Below are positions 6,404 through 14,431 of a DNA stretch of 14,481 nucleotides, one piece after another. The position numbers and the translations under genes are program-made. Under the pieces are notes generated by a model that was not told the origin of the DNA, searched no databases, and was given only the letters and a program-made list of their open reading frames with translations. Origin of the DNA: Gracilaria caudata (Eukaryota; Rhodophyta; Florideophyceae; Gracilariales; Gracilariaceae). Where the stretch lies: assembly GCA_030374735.1 (NCBI GenBank), contig JASCIV010000682.1, positions 1 through 14,481 on the forward strand. The letters are read 5' to 3'. The stretch's first letter is position 1; the number at the start of each line of letters is the position of its first letter.

Positions 6404-9400
6404 ATGGAGGTAGGAAATGGATCAGTGGTTAGTGGCGGGGATGGCGCACGGCGCAGCAAGCGCGCACGCCATTGGACGCCCCCGAATGCGCCTTTCATGA
6501 CGTGGCGCAGAGGCACCAACCCGTGCGTCCATCCTGTCGATGGTGGCGCCGCAGCTCCACTCGAATCTTCCAAGGAATCCGCTGCGCGCAAGTCAAGCGC
6601 GCATGCGCCACATCTCGCAACCGCCATCCGTCCGTCAATTACGCCGCTTCCCGCGCCTCAACCCAAGTCGTTTGCTCCTCGCCCGCTCCATGGCATCCAC
6701 ATGGAGACCCAGTCCACCTCCCTGCCCTCTCACTTCCGCTTCGGTCCCGCTCCGAATTCGCCTTTTTTCACTGCAGAGCCAGACGATCCCGCCAGTTCGG
6801 TCCCTTCTGTCGATGTGCGCTCCGCGAAGACGCGTCTTGAGGTGCTCAAAGGCTGGGAGGTCAACTTCTCAGTGCTCTGTCTCTTTTTCGCGTCCACTAT
6901 AGCACTTGTGTACATTTTCGTCAAGCTGAGGTACTCTGCGGCCGTATGGCACGACTCCCATGTTATTCCCCCGCTCAACGCCGTAGAATCCGTCTTCAGA
7001 CTGTTGCTTCAGGCTGCTAGTGTTGCGCTTCCGCTCTTTTACCTCACCAGCCTGTACGTCGCGCCGACGGTCACGGACGAGCAGATATGGACCTGCATCG
7101 TGCTGTCTGTGGCGCTGCTTGTCAGCAACCCACTTACGCGCGTCCCTTCTCTTATTTCGCGTGGAACCGCATCATACATCACAAACCACGCCCTGAAGCT
7201 TTCGCACAAGCTGTACTTTCCCCTCGAGTTATTCTCGGAGGATCCCACGGCGCGTCTCATCATTGGTGATAGCGTGTACACTGCAGCCATTTATCTCTAC
7301 CTCATTCTTTCTGCCCACTCCTATCGCGTGTTTGACGTCAAGTCGCTGCATACTTTGTCCTTCTACGTGCCCAAGGTGGCACTGGCGCTGTTCTTTTTCG
7401 TCGTCAAGCTGGTCGCTGGATTTAAGGCGGGAGTGTCACTTGGACTTGTTCCGTACTCCCGTCTCATAACCTGGTTCATTCTCTATAGAGGGGATCGTCA
7501 TTCTTTGCGGGTTACCGCCCCAGTGTTGATCACCACAGTTCTTGAGACGGCATTTGCATTTTGGCTTGTCAGTGAAGTAGCACGTACCGCCGAATTTCTG
7601 GCCACCGTCCCTTATGTTGAGAATCGTGCGAAGCAACTCGGGTTTCGTTGCTTCGTGTTTCAAACTCTTGCATTCTGTTGCAACATGATTGGGCTTAGTC
7701 TACTGGTAACTTACATGTTGCCAGTAACGTACATATACGATGCCTATGACAACCCCCCGGCGAACTTTCTTCAATTGGAACCACCTGTCGCTCGTCTTGG
7801 TTTGGCGTTTGTATATTTCACATGGACTCTGGTTGTTGCGTACGTAAACCTTCCACCAGAGCCTATAATTCCTTTTGCAAGACGTGTTACTTTCAGGATT
7901 CTGCACCTATTCCGCAACAGTCGCGTGGCTGCATGGCTCGGTTTAGCGGACATTGTCACGGCCGAAGAGCCACAAGACGTGGATGAGACCGTGGACAATC
8001 CAGTAGAGATTCGTGTGGAAAAGGGCACAATACCTCTACGGTACCGCCATCGCGAAATGTTTGATCACATCTTACTCTCTCCAGAAGCAGCACATCCGCT
8101 CTCTCCTCTCATTCTAAATCCGCATCCTACGTCCTGCCCTCCGTGCTGTGATCTACGAAAATATCGACCTCTACATGAAGATCTTGAAGACAAAACCCAA
8201 GAAACTTTTGATCCCCCCATGCGCTCACTTACTTCGTCAACGACGCAGCCAATAGATATAATGCGGTCTAAACCTCGAAAGCCACGCCCATCCTATGCTG
8301 AGCGCCCTATGTCTCCTGACTTGTTTGCCTCCAGCCCCTTGCGACTGCGCCTGCGGAAGAACCTTTTCGTCATGGAGACTCAAGTTCTGCTAGCCAATGC
8401 CACCTATCTTTCCTATATTCCTGGAAATCTGAGCGAAGAATTGAAGCGCAACGAACCCAATGTCTCCCTGCAGCATATCAGTTCTGTCTCCACAGGTTTG
8501 GAAGAGCTAGCCAAGCAAGCTGATGGAAGTTCACATTCACGACGAGCGCACGACAAACATCCGCCTTCATTTGACGATGGAACGAAGTTTCTCGTGGACC
8601 CATACGAGATGGCAGAACGCTATGGCTACAGAATACACAAGCATTTCTGTGACGAAGAACTCAACACACACGCGATTATACTTGTAAATGCTACTCGTGT
8701 TATTGTTGCATTTAGTGGCACTCGGGACGTCACAAACTGGAGTCTTAATGCCAAAATAAAGCGTGTTGTGCTCGATGATAAGCTTGGAAAGTTTGAGTAT
8801 GAACTAAACGATAACGTTACTGATGAAGATGCTGCGAGTGTCACTGATGAGCTGAACTTTGGTGGTCTTGAATACCGTGCACTGGATTTAAACTTTGATT
8901 TCAACGACATCGCTCAAGAAAAAGAGCCATTGAGAAAGACAAAGTCGGAAGAAGTACTGTTTCTCGGTGATGAAGGCAGTAGCAGCAGCAGCAAACCACA
9001 GGGGTCTAGAAACGCGCACACCCCCGATTATGGAGCAATCCCAAGCTCTGCTGATATGAATTCACCTCGGTTCGTACCGTCGAGAAGTTCGAGCCCTAGC
9101 ACGCGCGGATCGAGGACAAGGCAAGGAGTTTCAATGGTAGCGAGCACTTTAGCAAGAGAACTGCTAACATTTGGCCAAGCGAAAGTTCATGAGGGATTTA
9201 TCAACGCATACATGTCCTTACGAAAACAAATAATGGGTTCCCTCATAGAGCTTTATAAAGGAAATTGTGGTCAACGAAACGACACGCCTCAAAATGATAT
9301 CGAAAGAGGTCCCGAGACTTTTCATGATCGACATGGAATTGGGAAGTCATTGCCTTTGTTCTTTTGCGGTCATAGTCTTGGAGGGGCGCTCGCGACTTTT

Positions 9401-9856
9401 GCAAGTTACGAGGCTGCTCGCTACTACAAGCGAATCGGCCTCAATCGACGGCAGGATGTGTCTTGCACGACGTTTGGCTGCCCTCGACTTGGAAACGAGG
9501 CTTTCAAAGCAAGGTATGAAGGTTTGGTGGAAACCCATTGGCGATTCGAGATTGCGTCTGACCCTATTCCCAAACTGCCAGGGTGGATATTGAATTATGT
9601 CCCAGTTGGCGTACAGGTCTTGATGGACCAATCCGGCATGCTCCTAATTGATCCAAGTTTCATTGAAGTTCAATGGTGGGGACAGCTTTCCAACTGGTAC
9701 ATGGGCTACCGTTTACACATACGGGCATCATATTGTATGGCGTTACGAACGTACTGCAAGCTGTATAAGAACGGGGCAGACGACCTTGCAGAAAAATTTT
9801 GGCCTTTCCCTCTTCGAGTACAGACGAAAGGACTCTTTCGTCAGGTTAATCAATAG
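6404..9856 (+). CDS. Multi-pass membrane protein with C-terminal class 3 (fungal-type) lipase domain
   Basis: Encodes 1150 residues. After a disordered R/P/S-rich N-terminus come about eight hydrophobic membrane segments, near residues 155-176, 197-220, 228-247, 289-311, 320-343, 370-393, 413-445 and 461-485. The region is loosely reminiscent of Wntless-like bundles (unverified). A linker leads to a class 3 lipase domain (about 652-1150), a family that hydrolyses acylglycerols or phospholipids. The FSGTRDVTNW block (770-779) matches the oxyanion segment. VHEGFINAY is at 928-936. The nucleophile is S991 in GHSLGG, followed by D1053 in ASDPIPKLP and H1105, so the triad looks complete. About 150 residues of acidic, Ser-rich sequence separate the oxyanion block from VHEGF, which is unusually long. 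The start is uncertain. ATG 6404 gives the longest form, but the first 99 codons look leader-like and ATG 6701 (M100) is a good alternative. Substrate and membrane are unknown; diacylglycerol-lipase-like activity is a possibility. Confidence 0.87.
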   Translation: MEVGNGSVVSGGDGARRSKRARHWTPPNAPFMTWRRGTNPCVHPVDGGAAAPLESSKESAARKSSAHAPHLATAIRPSITPLPAPQPKSFAPRPLHGIHMETQSTSLPSHFRFGPAPNSPFFTAEPDDPASSVPSVDVRSAKTRLEVLKGWEVNFSVLCLFFASTIALVYIFVKLRYSAAVWHDSHVIPPLNAVESVFRLLLQAASVALPLFYLTSLYVAPTVTDEQIWTCIVLSVALLVSNPLTRVPSLISRGTASYITNHALKLSHKLYFPLELFSEDPTARLIIGDSVYTAAIYLYLILSAHSYRVFDVKSLHTLSFYVPKVALALFFFVVKLVAGFKAGVSLGLVPYSRLITWFILYRGDRHSLRVTAPVLITTVLETAFAFWLVSEVARTAEFLATVPYVENRAKQLGFRCFVFQTLAFCCNMIGLSLLVTYMLPVTYIYDAYDNPPANFLQLEPPVARLGLAFVYFTWTLVVAYVNLPPEPIIPFARRVTFRILHLFRNSRVAAWLGLADIVTAEEPQDVDETVDNPVEIRVEKGTIPLRYRHREMFDHILLSPEAAHPLSPLILNPHPTSCPPCCDLRKYRPLHEDLEDKTQETFDPPMRSLTSSTTQPIDIMRSKPRKPRPSYAERPMSPDLFASSPLRLRLRKNLFVMETQVLLANATYLSYIPGNLSEELKRNEPNVSLQHISSVSTGLEELAKQADGSSHSRRAHDKHPPSFDDGTKFLVDPYEMAERYGYRIHKHFCDEELNTHAIILVNATRVIVAFSGTRDVTNWSLNAKIKRVVLDDKLGKFEYELNDNVTDEDAASVTDELNFGGLEYRALDLNFDFNDIAQEKEPLRKTKSEEVLFLGDEGSSSSSKPQGSRNAHTPDYGAIPSSADMNSPRFVPSRSSSPSTRGSRTRQGVSMVASTLARELLTFGQAKVHEGFINAYMSLRKQIMGSLIELYKGNCGQRNDTPQNDIERGPETFHDRHGIGKSLPLFFCGHSLGGALATFASYEAARYYKRIGLNRRQDVSCTTFGCPRLGNEAFKARYEGLVETHWRFEIASDPIPKLPGWILNYVPVGVQVLMDQSGMLLIDPSFIEVQWWGQLSNWYMGYRLHIRASYCMALRTYCKLYKNGADDLAEKFWPFPLRVQTKGLFRQVNQ

Positions 9857-9983
9857 GTTTACCATACTCGACTATTAACCTGTAACTCCTAGTTGCTCTT
9901 GAATGTGTATTATAAAACGAACGGTTTTGTTATCTGCATTCTCTCCATAACTTCTTTGCCCATGAAGGATAAGTCGTACAAAC

Positions 9984-10010
9984 AAGCCACGGCACAAGCC
10001 ATGGCATGCC
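9984..10010. repeat. 12-bp tandem near-duplication with nested palindromes
   Basis: AAGCCACGGCAC is followed directly by AAGCCATGGCAT, differing at two positions. The second copy creates the overlapping palindromes GCCATGGC and GGCATGCC (ending at 10010). It lies in the lipase 3' region. Function is unknown. Confidence 0.8.
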
Positions 10011-10381
10011 GCATTTGGCAAATATCAGCAGCAAAAAAGTTGTAGTTTCGTTCATTCTCAAATCATATCGTTACATCGAAAGATATTCCTGGAAAATAGC
10101 CATTGTAAAAGAACACTCCATAATCCGAAGTTGATGATGAAGAAAAATGCGGAAAGAGATAAGGTTACTCTGTGCAATACAAGACGATCATGTGGGAGAC
10201 ATGTTATTTCACTGTGGAAAACGGCTCCTTAATCCCGTCAACAGGTGCTTTCGTCAAGCTCAGTTGTCAGCAAAGTATCTACAAAGATCGTGACCGAGAC
10301 TCAAACACAATACAGCATGGTTCGCATAGCATAATCGGCTCTTCAGAAAGAAAGAATCGGTCTTCATGAAACGTCACACAC

Positions 10382-10397
10382 AAAAAAAAAGAAAAAA
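10382..10397 (-). terminator. U-rich/GU-rich 3'-end element of the RING gene
   Basis: On the minus strand, beginning about 23 nt past the RING gene's TAG (10420-10422), the sequence reads TTTTTTCTTTTTTTTT and then GTGTGTG. This U-rich then GU-rich order is typical of downstream elements that promote cleavage and polyadenylation. No AATAAA precedes it, so the assignment rests on the U/GU tract only. Confidence 0.4.
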
Positions 10398-10419
10398 CCG
10401 GGGTATTTGAAGATTGCAG

Positions 10420-11817
10420 CTATGATTCGTTTGAACTAGCAAACCAGTTAAACGCAATGAAGCTCGAAAGAGATAGACCTTGCCCATGATTACCGCGGTC
10501 ACGTAACCCTCTTAAAGAGAACGTGCGACCCATACCGTTGTGATGTCTAGAATTACTATTGTGTGCACGATGAGAGTTCGACGATGAATGAGAAGGCGGT
10601 ACACCAATTCCATTATTCGCTATAACAAGATTGGCTGCAGCATGGTCAGCCAAGGTACCAGCTGCTTCATGATCTGCAAGATTTCTGGCCTCTTCAAGAG
10701 CAATGGAATTGGCAAGCTCTTCATCTCGCGCTATTCTTCCCATTCTCACAATGTCCTTGGCCAAAGAACGGAAGCCAACAGAAAAGTGATCACCAGTAGA
10801 GCAGAAGTAGTGGGTCTTGGGACGAAGATCTGGCGGGGAAATGGCGTTGATAGCGCCTTTGACATCAATGGTGGTGGGATCACTGTCCAGACCATCGTTG
10901 GTCAGACAAGCCCACACTCTCGGCTTTTGCAGGTTGTTACGTAGGATCTTATCCCAGTTCAAGATAAGGTCAAAGGTTGAATTGACATGTGCAGAGCAGC
11001 ACAACACGAGCACATCCGGTTTCAACACTCGAACATCGTCCAAGATCATTCTTCTCGACGTGAGACTGGTCCTTCTGAGAACCGTAAGACGAACGTTCAT
11101 GCCACCAATGAAAGAATTCGGTGAAAAATCTGTGCCGTCACTGAACAAATCCTCGAGCGGTAGCGGTTCACTGGGAGCCCCTGGCAACGGGTACTTGCTC
11201 ATGAGCTTGGTGACAAGTGTTTTCTTTCCAACCTTTTCGGGACCTAGGAAGACCACTTGCAGTGTGTCTTCCAAAACCTTGGACTCGCGCTGCTTTCTCT
11301 CCGCTATTATGTCTCTGACGGCTTTGATGACATCACTGCAGCCGGGCTTGCTAATGATGACCTTTCTTGCCCTTGCACGACATGTGGGGCAACGCCTCTT
11401 AACGAGTCGACTAACACAGACGTCGCACAAGTTGGCATGACCACAAGGGTCCAGTTTGACATTTGTAGGGCGCTCAAAGCACACGACACAACTAGAATCC
11501 GTATCTAACAAACCAGTATCGGAATTCTTCTCGTTTGGGGACGATGGCGTGGAATGGTCGTCACTATCAGAGAGCGGAGAAGGTTGTTCGGATAGTTGCG
11601 GCGAGAGCGGCGGTGTGGCGGAAAGATTGGACGGAGAAAGGGGTGGTGAGAGATCATGGGTGGCAGTGGTGGTGTTGACCTCCACGAGGGGGGTTGCAAC
11701 CGGCTGCACGACCGGGGTGGATGGTTGTTGCTGCTGATCTGGCCTTTGGTGCTGATGCGGCTCGACTTGTGGTGACTGTTGCGGAGTTTGTTGGTGAGAG
11801 TCGGTGTTAGACTGCAT
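10420..11817 (-). CDS. C3HC4 RING finger protein with P-loop GTPase-like domain (probable E3 ubiquitin ligase)
   Basis: Encodes 465 residues. Residues 1-105 are low-complexity, rich in Gln, Pro and Ser, with repeated SPPLSP/TPPLSP motifs that are likely proline-directed phosphorylation sites. A complete C3HC4 RING follows: C110, C113, C125, H127, C131, C134, C143 and C146, spaced as in the XIAP/MGRN1 type, so E2 binding and ubiquitin ligase activity are expected. Next is a Ras-like segment. Its Walker A/G1 motif is GPEKVGKKT (192-200), a PDVLVLCCSA strand follows (267-276), and TNDGLD (306-311) and CSTGD (339-343) may stand for G4 and G5. The switch motifs are degenerate, so nucleotide hydrolysis is doubtful. 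RDEELANSIALEEA (364-377) resembles an MIU ubiquitin-binding helix. The tail is Ser/His/Asn-rich. The ATG context is CTACAATGC. The RING call is firm; the GTPase fold is inferred and the ligase target unknown. Confidence 0.85.
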   Translation of the reverse strand: MQSNTDSHQQTPQQSPQVEPHQHQRPDQQQQPSTPVVQPVATPLVEVNTTTATHDLSPPLSPSNLSATPPLSPQLSEQPSPLSDSDDHSTPSSPNEKNSDTGLLDTDSSCVVCFERPTNVKLDPCGHANLCDVCVSRLVKRRCPTCRARARKVIISKPGCSDVIKAVRDIIAERKQRESKVLEDTLQVVFLGPEKVGKKTLVTKLMSKYPLPGAPSEPLPLEDLFSDGTDFSPNSFIGGMNVRLTVLRRTSLTSRRMILDDVRVLKPDVLVLCCSAHVNSTFDLILNWDKILRNNLQKPRVWACLTNDGLDSDPTTIDVKGAINAISPPDLRPKTHYFCSTGDHFSVGFRSLAKDIVRMGRIARDEELANSIALEEARNLADHEAAGTLADHAAANLVIANNGIGVPPSHSSSNSHRAHNSNSRHHNGMGRTFSLRGLRDRGNHGQGLSLSSFIAFNWFASSNES

Positions 11818-12440
11818 TGTAGTAGAATGAATGATATGGTGAAGACGACGTGGTGGTGAAGTGAGAAAAAGACCCGGGAGCTAAGATATGAATCACGATG
11901 TGCGACAGTTCGTGTAGGACAAAGGCTTGCGAATGGAGGCGTTTTGCGAGGGCGCAGAAAAGGAAGACAGCTTAGCGCCAACTGTGGTTGCGGGAAAGCG
12001 GCAAGCTGCGGAGGCGAAGGGAATACGGAAGAGCGCGAACGCGAGCGCGAGCGCGAGAAGGGAATGAAAGTGGAACGGCGGAAAACGCGCGGCGGAAGGG
12101 AGAGAGTGGGAAGGTAGCGAGCCAGGACACGGTGAGGAACACGACAGCAAGCGCAGGTGGAAGAGTCGAGGGCTGTTTGCGCGGTGAAGTGCGCAACACA
12201 GCTGTAGCGTTGCTGCAAGCGGCGGGCACGGGGTCAGATGCGCGCGCGGCTCGGGCGAGGTACGAAAAAAACAGAGCGCGCGTGGCGACTGTCGTGCGTG
12301 CAGAGCGGCACGGGCGCAGCGCTCTGCGGCGCAGGGAGGCAGTTTTTCAATTTTTGGATTTTGGCGGCGGCAGATACGCGCTTTGCGCGGCTGTGATTGG
12401 ACGAGGCGCGCACCGTAATCACTTACATCGGCGCGCCCAA
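11818..12440 (-). promoter_or_regulatory. Leader and promoter region of the RING gene
   Basis: Read on the minus strand, the sequence next to the ATG is strongly pyrimidine-rich (runs such as CTTTTTCTCACTTCACC), typical of a 5' untranslated leader. A (GCGAGC)-type tandem repeat occupies about 12035-12058 and gives Ser-Arg-like shadow translations. Further out lie a forward CCAAT box (12396-12400), an E2F-like TTTTGGCGG on the plus strand (12359-12367) and a small hairpin CGCGC-TTT-GCGCG (12377-12389). Long minus-strand open frames here (11505-12507) lack any domain and are attributed to G+C richness. The transcription start cannot be placed. Confidence 0.45.
12396..12400 (-). promoter_or_regulatory. 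CCAAT box upstream of the RING gene
   Basis: On the minus strand the sequence is CGTCCAATCACAGC, a good NF-Y-type CCAAT context in the gene's orientation, about 580 bp before the ATG. The plus-strand octamer ATTGGACG is also found at 6471-6478 near the lipase start. Binding is inferred. Confidence 0.4.
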
Positions 12441-12851
12441 TTTTATTCCCCTTCGCTGGATAACTTACGCCCGGATGGGGGTCTGGTCGCCGCGCTAAGC
12501 TTCGCAATCTGTGCGTAGCACGGTGCGCTCTCTAGTGTACACTGCATTGCAGCCTGCACTGTGCATGTGGAAGCTGTGTCGCCAGCACCATGACGATGGT
12601 TGCCAGTCGTTGCCAAGCAGCGTATGGTTCGTTGTCTTCCTGGCCCTTGTCGGGGCGCACCCACCGCCGCTCTCTTCCGCCAGCTCTGCACAGCCATCTC
12701 TCGTGCGCTCCTGATTTGGTGCGTAGAAACGTTGCCAGCATGCAAGCGACGTCAGTCAGTGTCCACGCATGCTCGCGCCTCTTGATGCCGCCACCGCGCC
12801 ATGCGCCGCCACGAAGCCCAGTGTGGCCAGTAGTACACCGGACAACGTTTA

Positions 12852-12877
12852 CATACGTGTCCACGTGGACACGTATG
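12852..12877. promoter_or_regulatory. 26-bp perfect palindrome centred on a G-box
   Basis: The element reads CATACGTGTCCAC and then its exact reverse complement, with no spacer. The centre is CCACGTGG, and two further ACGTG/CACGT half-sites sit in the arms, so it carries three symmetric ACGT cores. It is about 1 kb upstream of the RING gene start and may instead serve a gene to the right. A bZIP/bHLH binding site is the simplest reading; cruciform formation is possible. Confidence 0.6.
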
Positions 12878-12971
12878 GTTTACAGTGAGCGGCTCCCATT
12901 GCGAGCTACTTGCCACTGTAAATGCGGAGACATGCTGTCGGTTTCCGGCATGACACATGGGAGCGCGCGCT

Positions 12972-12990
12972 TGCTCATAAAGTATGAGCA
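12972..12990. repeat. Short inverted repeat (8-bp arms, 3-bp loop)
   Basis: TGCTCATA-AAG-TATGAGCA is a perfect stem with a three-base loop. It has no T-run after it and no gene beside it, so no terminator or RNA role is proposed. Confidence 0.7.
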
Positions 12991-13422
12991 GCAGTGACGC
13001 GCGTACATGCTTGCGGCCACCATGCGACGGCATACATGAAGACGTGTATGACCCGTCTGCGCAGCTGCAGCGAGGTCAAGTACCCGTGTAGAGATACCCT
13101 TGGAACCTCCGCCAGCTCGCGAGCAACGTTCAACGCCGCCGCCGCAACGCTCAAACTTCACGCCGGCGCGCGAGAAGCTGCGCGCTGATTCAATGGCGGA
13201 GAACAGCGCGCGTGCTTCGGTGTTGAGTGCATTTGCTGTCACAAGCACCACCGCGCTTTTTATCTCGCAACGCAACGCGCAAAACGGCGCTCCGCGCCAC
13301 GCAAAAACTTCCACGCCTCGTGTCGCACACCGTTTCGTGGTCACGCAAGCAGTCACAATGCCCATCAACCGCTCGCAAGGGTTAACTTACAACGACGCGT
13401 TAATGACTTGTTTCGCGAGCTC

Positions 13423-13530
13423 AAAAAAAAAAAAAAAAAAACCTCCCTTTGCCCTTCCCCCCCCCCCCCCCCCCCCCCAGCTCTCGCTCTCGCTCTCGCT
13501 TCTCGCCCCCTCTCTCTCTCCCCCACCCAC
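13423..13530. repeat. Homopolymer cluster: A19, C22, (CTCTCG)3 and CT tract
   Basis: Nineteen A (13423-13441) are followed by a mostly pyrimidine stretch containing an uninterrupted run of 22 C (13457-13478), then three perfect CTCTCG units (13481-13498) and further CT/CCC runs to about 13530. The minus strand therefore has G22 and is G-quadruplex-prone, and the plus strand could form an i-motif or triplex. Assembly errors in homopolymer length are likely here. Confidence 0.9.
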
Positions 13531-14431
13531 CATGTTGCTTCGTTCACAGCTGCGTCTCATGGAGCACTCGCGACGCGCGACGCCCACGTCCTTACCGGTC
13601 TCCCGCGCACGCGAGAGCGTGCGACAAGCGAGCCAACCCCCCACCCCACCGCTGCGTATGACGCGCGTTGTGTCATGCTGAGCCAGCCGAGCGCCACAAA
13701 GCGGCGCGCGAGACAAGCACCTCACCCCTCCGCCAGCCCGCGTGTCCGCGCCGTCGCTCCTACGCGCCGTAATGGCACCTCGCGCGCGCGTGCGTGCATG
13801 CGCCGCTTCCGCCGTCGTCGTGCAGCACGCTTCGCGGCGTGCAGCGCGCATCGATTCACGCGCGCGCACGGCTCTAACGTTCAGAGCGCGACGCGCACCA
13901 CTTCAGCTCGGTGGCGGATGCGCTTGGAGCTCGGCGCGTTTTTAAGACACGCGCTGTTTACAAAGACGCATCGAAAAAACGCGTGCACGTACGCAAATAG
14001 ATATAACGCAAGCGTCGCACACGTGCCACGCGAGTGGCCGCATGCGCATCGTCTCGAAGAGCAACGCCACAAGTGCTGCAGCACGCGACCTGCACATAGC
14101 GAACAAAAAAGACGCGTGCCACAACGCACCGTCGTGCCAGCGCGCAGCGAGCGTACAGTGGCCCACGCGCGCGTGGCACGCGTCGCGCACGCGCTTAAAA
14201 GCACGCGTGTACCGAGCCGCACGCTCGCCCCGCGCCGCCGCACGACTCGTCGCCCAAAATCGCCACCTCCGCGCCACCGCAGCTGCGACATGTCCTCCCA
14301 CGCATCCGGCTGCAGCACTCATACCGCTTTACATCGCCCAACCGAAAACTTTTTAGATATCGCCTCGTCACCGCCCCGGGCCTTCCGCCCTCTCCCTCGT
14401 CTCCTCGTCTTCTCAAGCCTTTCTCCCCTCG
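13531..14431. other. CpG-rich non-coding region, no gene recognised
   Basis: Very rich in CGCG, GCGC and CACGCG words, with many arginine-rich shadow frames on both strands and no domain. Possible promoter-like elements include AAATAGATATAA (13995-14006), CACGTG (14020-14025) and CTTAAAAG (14194-14201). The 11-mer CGTGCCACGCG occurs at 14022-14032 and inverted at 14170-14180. It may be a CpG-island-like promoter for a gene beyond the right edge. Confidence 0.5.
13781..13803. other. Alternating purine-pyrimidine stretch (Z-DNA-prone)
   Basis: Twenty-three consecutive bases alternate pyrimidine and purine, starting with ten bases of CG repeats and then TGCGTGCATGCGC. Such sequences favour left-handed Z-DNA under negative supercoiling. 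Confidence 0.7.

Larger units (their letters stand above)
9857..10419. other. Convergent intergenic spacer between lipase and RING genes
   Basis: This 563-bp spacer is visibly richer in A and T than the flanking coding DNA, as expected for two facing 3' ends. I see no AATAAA for the lipase gene; the nearest A/T-rich candidate is TATTATAAAA around 9908-9917. It contains a 12-bp tandem near-duplication (9984-10007) and an A-tract at 10382-10397. A 65-codon plus-strand open frame (10172-10369) has no recognisable features and is not called. Confidence 0.6.
12441..13422. other. Non-coding intergenic DNA, no gene recognised
   Basis: About 1 kb with open frames on both strands but no recognisable protein domain and no convincing start. 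It holds several palindromes: AGTGTACACT (12534-12543), the 26-bp G-box palindrome (12852-12877) and a short hairpin (12972-12990). C+G content rises steadily to the right. No tRNA A/B boxes or other RNA-gene signatures were seen. Confidence 0.55.

Noticed and set aside
10172..10369. 65-residue plus-strand open frame in the convergent spacer
   Set aside because: It lies in A/T-richer DNA between two 3' ends with no conserved feature.
11505..12507. Two long minus-strand open frames (204 and 237 residues) upstream of the RING gene
   Set aside because: Composition is dominated by Ser, Arg, Pro and Leu from pyrimidine-rich and (GCGAGC)-type DNA, with no domain. They fit a leader and promoter; one frame overlaps the RING gene in another phase.
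13100..13681. Plus-strand 193-residue open frame
   Set aside because: It contains a Lys run and a Pro run produced by the A19 and C22 homopolymers; no domain is seen.
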